A stretch of DNA of 64,000 nucleotides, taken from positions 558,001 to 622,000 of the forward strand of contig JAIXMP010000026.1 in NCBI GenBank assembly GCA_025677815.1. Reading direction: 5' to 3'. The notes below the pieces were generated by a model. It ran no database searches. It saw only the letters and a list, made by a program, of their open reading frames with translations, and was not told where the DNA came from. Numbering within the stretch: position 1 is the first letter of the stretch; the number at the start of each line of letters is the position of its first letter. Origin of the DNA: Phascolomyces articulosus (taxonomy: Eukaryota > Mucoromycota > Mucoromycetes > Mucorales > Lichtheimiaceae). This document shows, in pieces, positions 35,371-47,898 of the stretch. The position numbers were made by a program, and so were the translations under genes.

Positions 35371-38361
35371 TTAAACAATTGATTCATCATCTTCATCACT
35401 ATTATTATAATCATAGGCACGAGATTCTGCTTCCTGCGCAACAATTTCTCGATCACCAATGACTTCACGACGATCTGTAAATTGAGCAAGGAATTTTCGT
35501 CGACGATTTTCCTCTTTACGCCATTCTTTTTCTTGTAATAATCCCGATCCATCTGGCATACTTGCCCGGCGCCCTGCCAAGAATACCACTTCATCATTAC
35601 TACCAGAAGCATCATCACTCATAGTCAATGAAGATGATCCACGTTTTTGTTGCTGTTGTTGTAATGGTCGTTGATCTTGTTTGCCTTGTCTTCGTACAAG
35701 TTTTCTACCCCGATTAATCGCATTTTCTATCCTTAAACGATTGGAAATCATGGATACATTGGGCCATGTTCTTGAACGACCTACATCCATGGCATGTTTC
35801 ATACGTTCTTCAGTAGGATTCGATACAATATGAATCCAATCAAGTAGATTGGTTTTTGGCTATATTATATATAATATATAAAGATAGGTCTGGATCAATG
35901 GTTCCTGTTTCTTCCTTGTATTTCTTTTTTCCTTTTTATTCAAAATCCATGCAGTAATAATATTCACAACACTTACCAGAATAGTAACACTGCCATCGAA
36001 TTTTTGAAGCCAAATATAACTCCAATCTTGATCCATGATTTTTGGTAATAAATCCAAATCTCGAAGTACCTTGAGCCACTTTGTCAAGTCCAGTTTTAAA
36101 AATTGTTCTGCAGCAGATGCAAGGAAACCTCCACGCCTATATAGACGTTATTTTTTTTATACCAAAGGAGGAAAGCATGATGAATGAATAGTCTGCTTTT
36201 ATTCAAAAATACAATAATATTTAAAAAAAATATTACTTACCATCCTTTACCCCATCGATGAGTCACAGGTCTACCTGGACTGCCTTGATTTGCATAAAAG
36301 AATAAATGAATATGGGGATTGACTTGACTAACAATGGTATAGTTGACACCAAAACTATTGTATAAGGGTTGAGTTGGAATATCTGTTCGTAAACTGCCAT
36401 CTTTGAATTTATGTCCATAATCATAGGGTATCAAATGATTTGATTTGGGGGTCTTTTGCAGTAATACCATCGGATTTAAAATCTATTAAAAAAAATCCAC
36501 CCATATAACATATAAAGTAATGGTAATGTTGGCTGATTAATATAATTACAGTGCTTAAATCGTTTGTTCATCTTTGAAAATACAGTATTATCTCAAATTT
36601 CCCACACTCACACATCCACACACCCAAATAAAATATGTATATCAATCAAACTTACTCCTGGGATGGCAGCTGATGCCATAATCGCACTCCAAATGACGCA
36701 GTTGGGTGCAGTAATGTAATTTAATAATTTAGGTGGTGAATGAGGATCATGTGGTACCACTGACACATTGAAAACCCTTCCGGTGCGTTCATATGCTTCC
36801 TTGAAAGTCAAGGATCCACGACAAAACCACAAAGCGAGACGACACCATTGATCACTGTCAAAAAAGGCACCGGTGGTAGCATAACGAGCAACATGAGCAA
36901 TCAAAGAATCATGAACAAATTTAATCTTGTGAGCCAATTCAGGAACCAAGACTTGTCGTAATTCTTCGTCGGTTCGGGTACAAACAATGGCACCCATCAA
37001 TGCACCTGCTGAAGTACCCGTAATAATCGGTGGTAATAACCGTCGGTCCAAAAGTTCTCGAATGACACCCAAATGATAATAGCCAAATCCAGCCCCTCCC
37101 GAAAGACAAAATGCCGTACGACCATAGTTTTTTGAATATAATTTAAATCCTAAACGTTTATCTTCGAGAGAAATATGTTTGTTTTTGGCTAATGCTTCAA
37201 TGGATCGGGTGACTAGAAATAAGCAAGGAGAGAAAAAAAAAGAAGTTAGGTTAGTTTGGTTGTTATAATCGTTTTATTGTAATCTTGACATCATCCCTAT
37301 TTTTATCTATTCCTATTCCTAGTCGCTCCTATTTTTTATTTTGAACAAAGATGAAGAAAACATACCTTCATCTACATATTCTTCGACTAATTTTTTGGTA
37401 CCGAGATACGTATTGGAATATAATTTAGCATTCTCAATACCAGCAAAATTTTGTTTTAAACAAGCATATAATACATCTTTTAGATTGGTAGCAGCCTCCA
37501 CGTCATGTTCTGCATTAGCTCGGTAAAGTCTAAGATGCCGAACTACCTTTTGAATAAGACGATAATCATAATATCCAAAAGGTGCTGATTCTTTCCATGC
37601 ATCTTTGCCCATATATTTATCTAAAGCTTCTGCAGCTTGACACCATTCTTCGTAAGATTCAGCTGCTCGTAATTTACTCCGTAATCGGCGACGTTTTCCT
37701 CGCCTACATAAATAAAAAAAAGTGGGTGTTTGAATATAAAGTTTTTGTTTATGTTTTCAGAAGGACGGTGATTGAGAAGAATGATGGTTTTTCTTTTTAT
37801 CGAAAACCTTGTTTATTTACCAACTAAATAAACTTTCCCAGGCGCGTACAACTTGGCGTAAACCAATATATAAAATCAATTCAATGACAATGATGGTACC
37901 TATACCGATCTGTTTTTTTTTTTGCATGAATTAATAAAAATATAAAAGTTTAAATAAGAACAAATCCAAAAACAAAAAAGTAGATAAACCACACGCTTTA
38001 CCATCAATGGGTATCGTAATAAAGTATAAGAAATACCCTTGGGTGTTCCAATTGTATCTCTATCGCGAGGAGGAGGTGTTGGTCTCTTTTTACGACCTAT
38101 TCGACGAGGCGTTGCTAATGGTTTAGTAGCCGAAATATATTCCGAGCCAGCTTCCGATCCACTATAAGGATCTTGAGCTAATGCACGAGCAAGATCTTTA
38201 ATATGGTCTAGATTGATAAAATCTTGATCGAATTCTCCTCTAGTGACATGACGACGGTTTTCTTTTGTTGTGATGGTAGGACTATCGATGGAAGATGTAG
38301 AATCATTAGAGTCTCGAGACAATCGTGCCATTGCTGTATGTTTACGATCAAAATCGTCCAT
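35371..38361 (-). CDS. Patatin-domain triacylglycerol lipase (Tgl3/4/5 and SDP1 type)
   Basis: Seven exons, in transcript order 38361-38002, 37909-37821, 37703-37366, 37212-36656, 36482-36241, 36136-35977 and 35859-35371, give 744 residues. The enzyme family hydrolyses stored triacylglycerol at the lipid-droplet surface. Domains: a Ser/Thr-rich N-terminus with an Arg/Pro-rich KKRPTPPPRDR patch; a hydrophobic segment GTIIVIELILYIGL (about 124-137); the SDP1/TGL N-terminal region (EEWCQAAEALDKYMG); then the patatin domain with Gly-rich SGGAGFGYYHLG (about 300-311), nucleophile GTSAG (Ser330) and the partner Asp in KDGSLRTDIP (Asp476). The last exon is charged and low-complexity. Both members of the Ser-Asp dyad are present, so it should be active. 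All introns have GT...AG ends and the frame closes exactly. Confidence 0.9.
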
Positions 38362-40061
38362 GGCTTTGCTATTTATATTTGTATTCTATTGGAGCGATTG
38401 GTGATTGAAGGTGGAGGAAAAAAAATTTGTAGTTGTTGGGTATATAAATAAATAAGAAAAGAAAGAAACAAAGAGAGAAAAGAAAGAGAAGAAATAAATA
38501 AAGTTTTAAGTCTATGAGTTATTATATATATATATATAAAAGGCGTGGGTTGCTTATATGTTAGTTGTATAATGATTTATTTTCTGTTTATATCCCAATC
38601 GAATTTAACTAAACCTTACCCCAAATCAAATGGTGTTTTTCATGCTGTTGAAAATTTTATTAATGCGATCTCTTTTGGTGATTAAATGAAATAAACTCAA
38701 CTCCAACTCTACTTCTTTATTATTATTTTGTTGTTATTCATCCATTTATTCATCTAGATGTACATTTTTTTTATTATATAGATAAAAGAAGGGTCTGTGT
38801 TCCTTTTCTCACTACTGCAGGTCAAATCCCACCTTCAAAACAATAATGTTCTTTTCTCCTCTCCCCTTTCTTTCTTTTCCTCCCTTTTTGACAAGGAGGC
38901 TAAAGAACAATAATTAACACGAGATTTCTATAAAGTGCCCCAAAACCTGGTATTGAGTAACAAATGAAATGATTGAATTTATGCATCGGCATTTGAAATT
39001 GTAATAGCCACTTAAAATTATTATATGCTGAAAATAGTATAGAACCGAGTTTGGTGATTCTATTTGTCAAATCAAACTTGTACGCACATACCATCTTTTT
39101 TTTTTTTGGGTGGCTACTTGAGGGTGGTTTCAATATAATAATTATTGGATGGATGTAGTAGTTGGCAATTATATTGACTTGAATAGCCCGCCATCAAGCA
39201 TAGTTTATCTTTGTTCTTAAAATCAAAATAATACAACATCAAAATGCTGTTCTACAAATGGGGATGATATATATATAATATGTGTTTTTTAACTACTCAT
39301 CATCAATATAAAACACCCCAACACCCAAATCGTGTCACTTTTTATTACTATCTATTATGCGATTGCTTATTCCCCTTGCACTATTCCTTATTTGTTTGAC
39401 GGATGATGTGAGCTAAATTCATTGTTTGCATAAAAAGCTAATAATATCGCCTGATTATAAGGACAAGTCGTACAAACTTGTAATTTAATATTATGCTTCT
39501 TTACATTTTGTGGGGTTATCATAATACTTTATTATAATAATATACTAGTATGTAATCCCCATAAAAAAAAAGAAAAACTTCTCGCTCAACGAAATGTGCT
39601 ACTCTACACAACCAGGCTTATAAAAGGATAAGACTTCTATTTTATGACAGAACAATCATATAATTATGCTAATAAAATGATTTGAAAAATTAGCTTTTTT
39701 TATTCAAACCTGTCAAAGAAGAAATTTATGATATGTTCAAAAAATAGTTTTGATTGTTTTTATGGATTATGAGCTGATGTGATTTATTATTGGGAGTATA
39801 TCGGTTCTAATGTCTTGTGTCCCTGTGACGCAAAAAGAATAACAAACCAGAGTCCCAATCAATTCAACCAAAAGGAAAAAACAACACAACCAATTCTGTT
39901 CGTTGGGATTTTTTTTTTGAAACGCTTACAAAATCTGGATAGGAGTTTCTCATTTAGTGTAATACCTTACTGTGGGCTACATCTATAGAACTTGTTATTC
40001 CCATGAAGAAGCTCGAAACGAAACTTAAGTTTTTTGGTTCTTCACAAGTACTCATATTCCT

Positions 40062-40262
40062 ATGAAGACAACATACAACTATTGTTACCGGAGGAGGAAA
40101 TTACCAATCTCATTTTCTGGCGCAAAAAAAAGGTCTTTTTCCCTTATCGTATATGTATCCACTGCTGGAGATATGATAACGCCATTAAAAAATCAATATG
40201 CAAATGAGTTCCTTTGTAATTCTTTCAAACGTAAAAGTTCCTCTGATGGTAGCGTATGTTGA
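40062..40262 (+). pseudogene. Coding-like fragment, unknown
   Basis: A 66-residue frame whose second half (STAGDMITPLKNQYANEFLC) reads like real protein rather than translated repeat. There is no promoter, no recognisable domain and no continuation. It may be a gene remnant or an exon of an unresolved gene. Confidence 0.22.
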
Positions 40263-41608
40263 CAAGAGCAATCTATCATTGAATGGCAAGGAGCTAAAAT
40301 GATAAGTAGAAAAACCCGCATAAGAAAATAAATTGCTTGCTTTGTTCTCCATAACGTTGATTTTTTATTTTTAGTTTAAAGGAAAAGCCCTTCGAGGAAA
40401 TTTTTCAATGCTTATTTAATGCTAGATGATAATATCTTGAATATTTTTAAAAAAGAATTTCTGGTTCTGAGCAAATATAATAATCATAGTATTATAATAA
40501 TGGTAGTATTAAGATAATGTAGACTTGCTCCTGTTGGTGAAATTGTAATGATTTTCAATCAGCACTCAAAAATAGGTTTCCTTGTTTTTTATGAAGAAAA
40601 TAGCCAGTTCTTTTTCTTTGAACTGTATTAATTATATAATAACGTACGAACAAACATGAATATTATACTTAAAGTAGTGGCAGTCTAGAATATATAAATA
40701 CTTTTTGTATATGTACTATGAAAAGTATACATACGAGTATAGTTTATTATTGTATTTTTATATTAGGAAAAAGCGGCTCAAACAAAACAAAAAAGCCAAT
40801 CCCTTGATAATAATAGTGTTTAAACATTTATATAACGTCATACTACTAGTTTCTCATGTTAGTAAATTATGATATCTTGGTAATACATCAATATAATATA
40901 TAATTCTTTACTTTGTTTCCAAAACGATTTAAATACCAAATGGGATGGTTCAGCAACTACTTTTCTATTTCTATTTTCAAATCACAGGCATATTTGTTTA
41001 TTTCTTCTGGATGTATCTGGACAACAAAGCTCGTTATAATATGTTTATTTTTCTACTTGTTCAACAACCTTTTTTTTTTACAACTTGAATGAACATGTAT
41101 AAAAGTTGATAGGTCATAGCCAGAACGTTTACCCAAGTTATATATTACAGTGTGTGAACCGCTCCTTTACTTGTAGAAAATGAAGAATTTACCCTTCGAG
41201 TTTTAAAGGACACGGTATGCATAATTTAATATTTTGTATCTTCTTTTTGCATTGAGCTGCAAAGTTTGGGCGTAAATAAATAAATATTTATGTATATGGT
41301 ACTTTTCAGACAAATGTTTATAAGATTTGACTTGTTTCTAAAATAATATATAGATATGCATTTAAACGTGAAAATTTTCTGTTATTTATTTTTGCTTTTC
41401 GTTTCTACTCTACAAAACCATTCTTCTTTCAATTTCTATAATTTTCCCATCCACAATAGTTTCATGGAACAGGATCTGTTTTGACCTAAAATATAAAAAA
41501 GAACATCGCCCCTCACCATAAGCTATCTTTTATCACCATATCCGTTTTATCAATAACGCCATTTGTTGTTTTTCCTATATTATTATTATCAGTGAGTTCC
41601 TATTTTTC

Positions 41609-41617
41609 TATATAAAA
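41609..41617 (+). promoter_or_regulatory. TATA box of the HET gene
   Basis: TATATAAAA, 88-96 bp before the ATG at 41705. Same type and distance as for the secreted-peptide gene at 44.6 kb. Confidence 0.5.
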
Positions 41618-41704
41618 AATACATTACTTTCTATCATTAAATGTTTATTTTATAAATCAAGTAACTTAACATACGTATGTATAATAAACACATAGACACT
41701 CTCA

Positions 41705-43491
41705 ATGTATATTTCCTACGAGACTGCCCAATTCACAAAAGATAATAAGGGAAGATTTTACAAACAATACGAGCCGCCCAAAAAACTTCCTGGTGGATTA
41801 CCCAAACCAGAATTTATGCCTACCAAACTTGTTCGTATCACTGATATGAAAGTGGTAAATGGATCGCAAGTACACGAAGGATACTGCGCATTATCCTATT
41901 CCTGGAATCAATCTGGAGAAGTTATCAAAGATAATATTACTGGAAAATCTAAGCGGGTCGATCAAGGCAAACATAAAATTATTACTTTTGAAAAAGCCAT
42001 TTTCCCTGATAAGATTCTTTCGTTTTCCGAAGGTCATACTGCTGGTATCAGGTTAAATAAACTATATAGAGTTTTGGAGATCATGGACAGTAATTACTAT
42101 CTATTTCAAACATTCCGGTACGTCCAATTTGAAGATATTATCCAGAAAATTGGCCAGATATTTAATATCCACTATATATGGTACGACCAAATGTGCATCA
42201 ATCAAAATGATAAAGAAGAAAAGCAACATGAAATACGCAACATGCATCATATTTACAGCAATGCTAACTGCACCGTCGCATTGGTACCAGATGCTGATAA
42301 ATGCTTATCCCGGGACAGAGAGTATTTTAAACGTTTATGGACTTTAGAAGAAGCAGTAATGTCAAGAAGATTGTTATTTGTTGGCAAAAATTATCATATA
42401 TGGGGAGAGGATATCGATCAAGACGACAACCCAATGCATCATTTAACAAAACAGGTATCGGAACTTAGTGTCAATGAAGTTCTCTATCATGCACACCAAC
42501 GAACAAGCACCAAGGATCATGACCGTGTTTTTGCTCTCATTCATATTTTCCCAGATTTGATCGACCAGCAACGTAACAACGATGATCATCACCCACTCAA
42601 AAAGCTAATGAATCGATTGTGTAATGGACTTTTCTCAACCAAAAAATGTTGTCGCGACAAGATCTCTATCAATTACGATCAACCTTTGGAAGACTTGATT
42701 ATCCATTTCTATGGACTTTTGGCAAAAAAGGATATCAAAATATTGTTGTTTTCAAAACCCAGTTATTACGACTCTACGATCCAACAGTTTACCTTTTTAC
42801 CATCTTGGACGGGTGTTCATGGACAACATCAGTACTATCCTAATGAGATAGAAAACCAACATCCACCTTTCAAAATTATAATGTCATTGGAAAAACCATG
42901 TATGTTACCAGTGCGTATGTTACAAACAAACAGCAATCCATCAATAATAAACCTGAATCTTTAAGCATACAAAGAGAAGATCTGCCACCCCATCCTCACG
43001 ATATTGATGATGATTATAATGAAATACATTATTATTTGTGCATAGTTGTTCAATTACAACCTGGAACAAAAAACGGAGCGCAAAAGATAATGAAATTGGC
43101 ACGCGATTATTTTGGCGACTATAGAATAAATTACCAGGACATTGTCATATTCCAAAGATATGATTTCAATGAAATATCTAAAGAACTTGAACAGTTATCA
43201 AGATTTTTTATGGGAGTAAAGAAGAAAAACATGTTCTGGTGTCACGATAAAAGCGAAACTTGGCATAAGGCGCTAGAAGTTGATTTCGATAATTTAACAG
43301 AAGATCTGGACGATCCATCTGTAGATTATGTGATTCTTTCTGAAATTTCGTTCCTTAATATTTATCCAGTCATCAAAAAGAAGCAAGGAAATTTATATTA
43401 TAAAGCTACAGGGTGTTGTAGTATAGGAAAAGTTGGAGAGTATGTTTTCTCTGATTGTAATTTACCTAAACAAACATTTTCAATTCAATAA
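41705..43491 (+). CDS. HET-domain protein with a frame break
   Basis: Two overlapping frames, 41705-42964 and the frame that includes 42898-43491, together make one protein of about 595 residues. The first holds the HET domain: GYCALSYSWNQSG (about 59), IWYDQMCINQND (about 158) and FKRLWTLEEA (about 215), the three blocks of the domain that triggers heterokaryon-incompatibility death in ascomycetes. The second frame holds a C-terminal region of about 195 residues that recurs at 1-144, so both parts belong together. The switch must occur between about 42830 and 42900; near 42871-42880 (CAAAATTATA) the text improves in the second frame to NVIGKTMYVTSAYVTN. Options: a one-base indel, an assembly error, or an intron 42832-42911 (80 nt, GTACTA...CCAG), which also restores frame. 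In this fungal group a role in self/non-self recognition is unproven. Confidence 0.75.
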
Positions 43492-44477
43492 TTTTTTTTT
43501 TTGAATATTAGTTAGTAGTTAGCTTGTAATGACATCTTTTAAGAATGAGAAAAAATAAAGCCTTTTTTTTCTATTACGAGAGGCAATCATTTACAATAGT
43601 GTGTAATTTAGTTAGTTGGATGGATAAAATAAACAATAAAAACGGACAAAATAGATCCTTTAAGAGTTTGTTATAGGTTTTTAATGAGGGGAAAGATTTG
43701 AATAAAAGTTGGATGAAGTTTCTTTTTACAATAACATTTGAACAGCTTATTTATACTTTTTCTATTCTATTATGATGGATGTAAGCTTAGTTGATTATTC
43801 TCTATTATTCTATATGATAAATGGATGAATCGGAACCTTGGGTAACGTCATCGATATCTTTTTGTGAGGATGGTTATAATGATAGATTTGGGACTATGTA
43901 TGTTTATCCTTAATCTCTTCTTTGGTGTTTTCTTTTAGATGATAGTAATAAGCTAGTACAAGATTATACCGGTTTCCTTTTAAAAAATGAAGCTAGTGAA
44001 TTTCCTTATTTATTTGTATAGGTGCTTAAACTTTGTCTTTGGTGAAATGTAGGTATATTTATTATGGAGTATATAAATGTTAGAACACGACAGATAGTTC
44101 TCCAATGATAATAAAAGTGTTATAGCCATTTCTGTTATTCAATCAAGCTTAAGTATTTTTTTTAGGATCATCATCACTGTTCACGACGATTTAAAAGGTT
44201 TGTATTATTTACTACATGTTGTTCATTATTATTATATATGATGGCGCTTGTACATTTTATAATTTTATGTTAGGAAAAGATTGTTATCTTTTTTTAAAGA
44301 GTATATTTGTATCATCCACAAGACGACAAGAGAAAAGTGTTTATTATTACTGTGTACTAGCTAATAATAACAAGAATAGCGGTTTGTACAAATAACAATT
44401 TAGTACGGTCAAACCAAAATGATTAGTACGTGCACAGAAAAGAGCGATACAATATATAAAATTATAAAGCTGTCTTG
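43492..44477. other. Intergenic between HET gene and secreted-peptide gene
   Basis: Convergent 3' flanks. AT-rich, with no coding signal seen. Confidence 0.6.
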
Positions 44478-44621
44478 TTACAAGCAATCACCCCAGTGCA
44501 ATCCACATGTTTTCTCCTCAGCTACTACGGTTTCGTCTTGAACAGGATGAGTAACACCAGAAGAGATTGCCAAAAGGGCTAAGACAACAGCAAGTAAAGT
44601 GGTAAAAGTAAAAGTATGCAT
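44478..44621 (-). CDS. 47-residue secreted Cys peptide
   Basis: ATG at 44621-44619, stop at 44480-44478, no intron. Residues 1-24 form a textbook signal peptide (MHTFTFTT, then a Leu/Val/Ala core, then SSGVT). The predicted mature part is about 23 residues: an acidic stretch with DETVVAEEK, then TCGLHWGDC with two cysteines (39 and 46) six residues apart that could form one disulfide, then a final Leu. A TATA box stands 90-97 bp upstream, and the 5' leader is A-rich, as for real fungal genes. Size, signal and paired Cys fit a small secreted peptide or effector. No known family was recognised and no function is claimed. It lies between the HET gene and the retroelement relic. Confidence 0.65.
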   Translation of the reverse strand: MHTFTFTTLLAVVLALLAISSGVTHPVQDETVVAEEKTCGLHWGDCL

Positions 44622-44710
44622 GATGATATATATGGATTTCTTGTATTAATAAGGACTTGTAGCTGTCGTTGTTATTGTGGTTAATTTTCAACAAGCCTTG
44701 AAAAACAGCC

Positions 44711-44718
44711 TTTTTATA
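44711..44718 (-). promoter_or_regulatory. TATA box of the secreted-peptide gene
   Basis: On the minus strand this reads TATAAAAA (context GCTATAAAAAGGC), 90-97 bp before the start codon. It is the only strong TATA in the area and supports real transcription of the short gene. Confidence 0.6.
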
Positions 44719-46081
44719 GCTTTTCCTCTCTGCTTTGATTATCAGGAAACTAAGCGGTCATCATTACCAGACACTTTCCATTAATCTTTCTAACAACTAA
44801 TCTTTATTCATATGTTGTTACAAACAAAGGGGCAAATCTTTTCAGATAATAATAATATTTTTGCATAAGAAGCACCTCCAACACAATATTTCGTGTTTTT
44901 AGTAAAATATATGTATTAAAAAAACTTTCTAAACAAAACCCAATATATCTCTTGAGAGTAAAAGTATTGATATTTATACAACCATTACCACTATATCGCG
45001 ATCCTACGGTGCATAAAGAGGTCTAACATAATATTATATAGAGCAGTTTTTTGTTTTGTTTCCAAAATATTTATATGCCATCTATTGCCAACGAATTAGA
45101 AAAGTGTAGTTAGCTACTAGTATATACAAATTTACACTACTGTTTATATATGCATCACTAAAAACTATATCATAATCGATAAACAGTAATAATAGTATGT
45201 GAGCAATAGCACAATAATTAGCAATTATGATTATATTCTTATATACAGGATACTGTTATAAAATATGGATAATAGTTTATTTTTTCATAACAACAACCAG
45301 GTGTACATTATAAATACATGCAAGCCTTCGCTTATAATGATAAAAATAACAATGCAAGCATCATGCGTACCCATATGTACGCACTTATTGTAAAGTTTTG
45401 TTTCAATCAACGGCAAGAACCAAAAGTGTAGTATTTCGTCTTTATAATCATTTAATTACTGGTATATAGTTCGTATTTTTCTTTTAATATTGTACATCCA
45501 ACGAATCCTTTTTTTTTGCAGTATTTTTCATAGCCATCTAATTTTTAAAATATGTAATTCTTTAAATTTATTATGAAAAAAATGTATTTTGACCTGTCAT
45601 GACGCGTAAAAAAGTTTGATAGCAGAGATCATGGACGTAAGCAACATAAATATTTACATGGTGAATCTGATTATTGTCATACATAAGGGTGCTAGTAGTA
45701 GTTGTCATCTTTAAAAATCGTGCAGTTTTTTTAATAGTGTTGCATAAAAAAGTGTCACCCTTCAATTATCTCAATCACGTTAAAAAAAGTTGCGTTCATC
45801 CATATTTAAAAAATCCGCTTCATAGTTTTTTATCATTATTATTTATCTTACTCTACGATAGGAATTGTAGAATGAAGAAAATATAATGATAGTGCAGATA
45901 TATATAATTTCTCTTCCTTTTTTAGAAGAAGTAAATGATGCATCATGTCTGCAATGTTTGAGTCTTAAGAGTCTGTATCGATTTGATGTGCATTTGAGTT
46001 TATGCTGGTAGTGTACTTCCCATATAAGGTTATGCGGCGCGTTACGTTTTAAGGAAGTGTTTATTACGCTTCTTTAACTTA

Positions 46082-46444
46082 TTATGTGGAATTTGTCCAA
46101 ATTCTTGGATGATCAAGTTGAAGTAAAGATACACGACACCGAGCAGAATTGTATTTTTTAATGAGTTCAGGATTTAAGCGACAAGAGGAAAAGTAAGTGA
46201 ATGGCAAAGAAATGCGTAGCATATTAACAATTTTTGTATCTTGTAAGATATTTTTTTTGAGTTTGCTTATTTCACTATGAGAAGGAAGGCAATAAGAAAG
46301 TAGTATTCGCATATGAGAGTGGGTATGATTACCATATCCAGATCAAAGTAAGTTTTTGTGACGCAGCACAAATATTTGTGCCAAACTATGGTATATCCGA
46401 GTGATTCTTCTTTGGTAGCTTTCAAAATCATCACGGGATAAAAT
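46082..46444 (-). pseudogene. Coding-like relic with one in-frame stop
   Basis: The minus-strand frame begins MILSRDDFESYQRRITRIYH, runs to one TGA, and continues in the same frame through KLKKNILQDTKIVNMLRISL and RCRVSLLQLDHPRIW to a stop at 46084-46082. About 120 residues of protein-like composition with a single internal stop suggest a recent pseudogene. No family recognised; a transposon origin is possible. Confidence 0.4.
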
Positions 46445-47761
46445 CATCCCCATCCTGCAGAGCATCTACGATCAAATCAATAAATATACTTGAAATGTAA
46501 ATTTGTTGTTGTATATACACCTTATTCAGGGGCTAATGCGTTGACTTATGCAACCGCAGATATCAAAATAGTTTGTACTTAAAGGACTCTTTCCTCTCTT
46601 TCTAGCAACTACTCATCATCAGCCAATCATTGAGAGAAAGCAAAGTCTATGGATACAGAAAAGAATAGGATGAGGTTAACTTCGACGAGAGCCCATGCTG
46701 TCGCTAGTTTGGCAGTAACAATCATTAGGCGTATTTTTTCAACGGCCTACTTTTTTTTATACGTAGCTGTGTCATACGATGGCGAATAGGTTTTCTTCCA
46801 AGAAAACCAACTCAATTGTTGATGTGATCAAGAAGGCGCTTTAGCTACCATTACCCACATCATTGATTGTTTCCATTTGCATGAAAGCCTCGAGATCAAC
46901 AAGCCCACCACAACCCAATTTCATTAATCTTCAACAATCTACCGACTAAACCAGTTCAAACAGAGCACGTTAAACAATATTAGTGTCGGATATGGCCAAA
47001 AATATGTGAACTACTTTTTATGATCGACCTCTGCTGCTACCCTACTATGGAAGATTTTTATCATGTGAGGATCCAGTCAATTTAGAATATTCTGAATCAT
47101 TATTAAATTTCACTTGTTTACATCCATCCATTCTAACATATCGATTCAGTAAGCCAATGAATCAAAAGTTTTTTTTTTTACTCGATGAAGTAAAACTGCA
47201 GTCTTTGAGTAAAGTGTCACCAGCTGGAATTACATCGTATCTTGGAGATAGCGTTGTTCGTTGTCATAACTTGAACAACTTTGAACTCTTTGTCCTGAAA
47301 ACATCCAATGCTATGAACTTCAGCAATAAGCATAAAAAGTCGTTCGATTTCCATAAAAGCTTATATACATCAGTATTCATCATGTTTGTACGAATCGGAT
47401 TCGATTATTGGTATACATATTAGCATTGATCTTTATATCGAGGCAAACATATATTTCTTACGTACGTGTTTGACTCACATAATATATAGATCATTTTCAA
47501 CAACGAGTGTGCCGGTTTTGTATCCTTATTTGATAATTCTTACAAGTGTATTTTGCTTAGGTTGTTTATAGAAAATGAATTGAAAGATTGGGTTGGAGCA
47601 CGCAATATATAAAAAAAGGTTTAATGCGGTCGTTAGAGAGGACAAGATTACCATTCCTAGTTATCATAAAAATGATGAAACGCCCAAAGTTGCCTGTGGA
47701 TTATATTCTTTCATTTTGGCGACTTAAAGTGCTAGTTTTATATATTATTATGCATATAAAG

Positions 47762-47792
<31 letters not shown>

Positions 47793-47898
47793 ACTTGTTA
47801 TTTACACATGATTTTTTTCTTATATATAGGAAGCGTTGGATGAGTCAATACACAGGATTATAAATTTACTGGAAGGTCGTGAAAGGACATTTTAATTC

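Larger units (their letters stand above)
38362..41704. other. Gene-poor interval with possible relics; HET gene promoter at right
   Basis: No firm gene. A 19-codon frame at 39358 begins MRLLIPLALFLICL, like a signal peptide, and is followed at once by GTGAGC, a possible donor; I could not find the next exon. A coding-like frame at 40062-40262 is listed separately. TATATAAAA at 41609-41617 lies about 90 bp before the HET gene ATG and is a likely TATA box. Confidence 0.5.
44622..47898. other. Gene-poor interval with decayed coding-like stretches
   Basis: Left part: promoter of the secreted peptide. 46082-46444 (minus) holds a coding-like relic. 46540-47000 is less AT-rich than its surroundings and gives short protein-like runs in several frames with many stops, as expected for the upstream part of the decayed retroelement that follows. 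A TA/TG repeat lies at 47761-47792. Confidence 0.45.

Noticed and set aside
39358..39417. Micro-frame MRLLIPLALFLICL with a possible GTGAGC donor
   Set aside because: Looks like a signal-peptide exon, but no second exon could be found in the next few hundred bases.
42832..42911. 80-nt intron as sole explanation of the HET frame break
   Set aside because: Kept as an alternative only: it would remove protein-like text (NVIGKTMYVTS) and has no good branch point near its 3' end.
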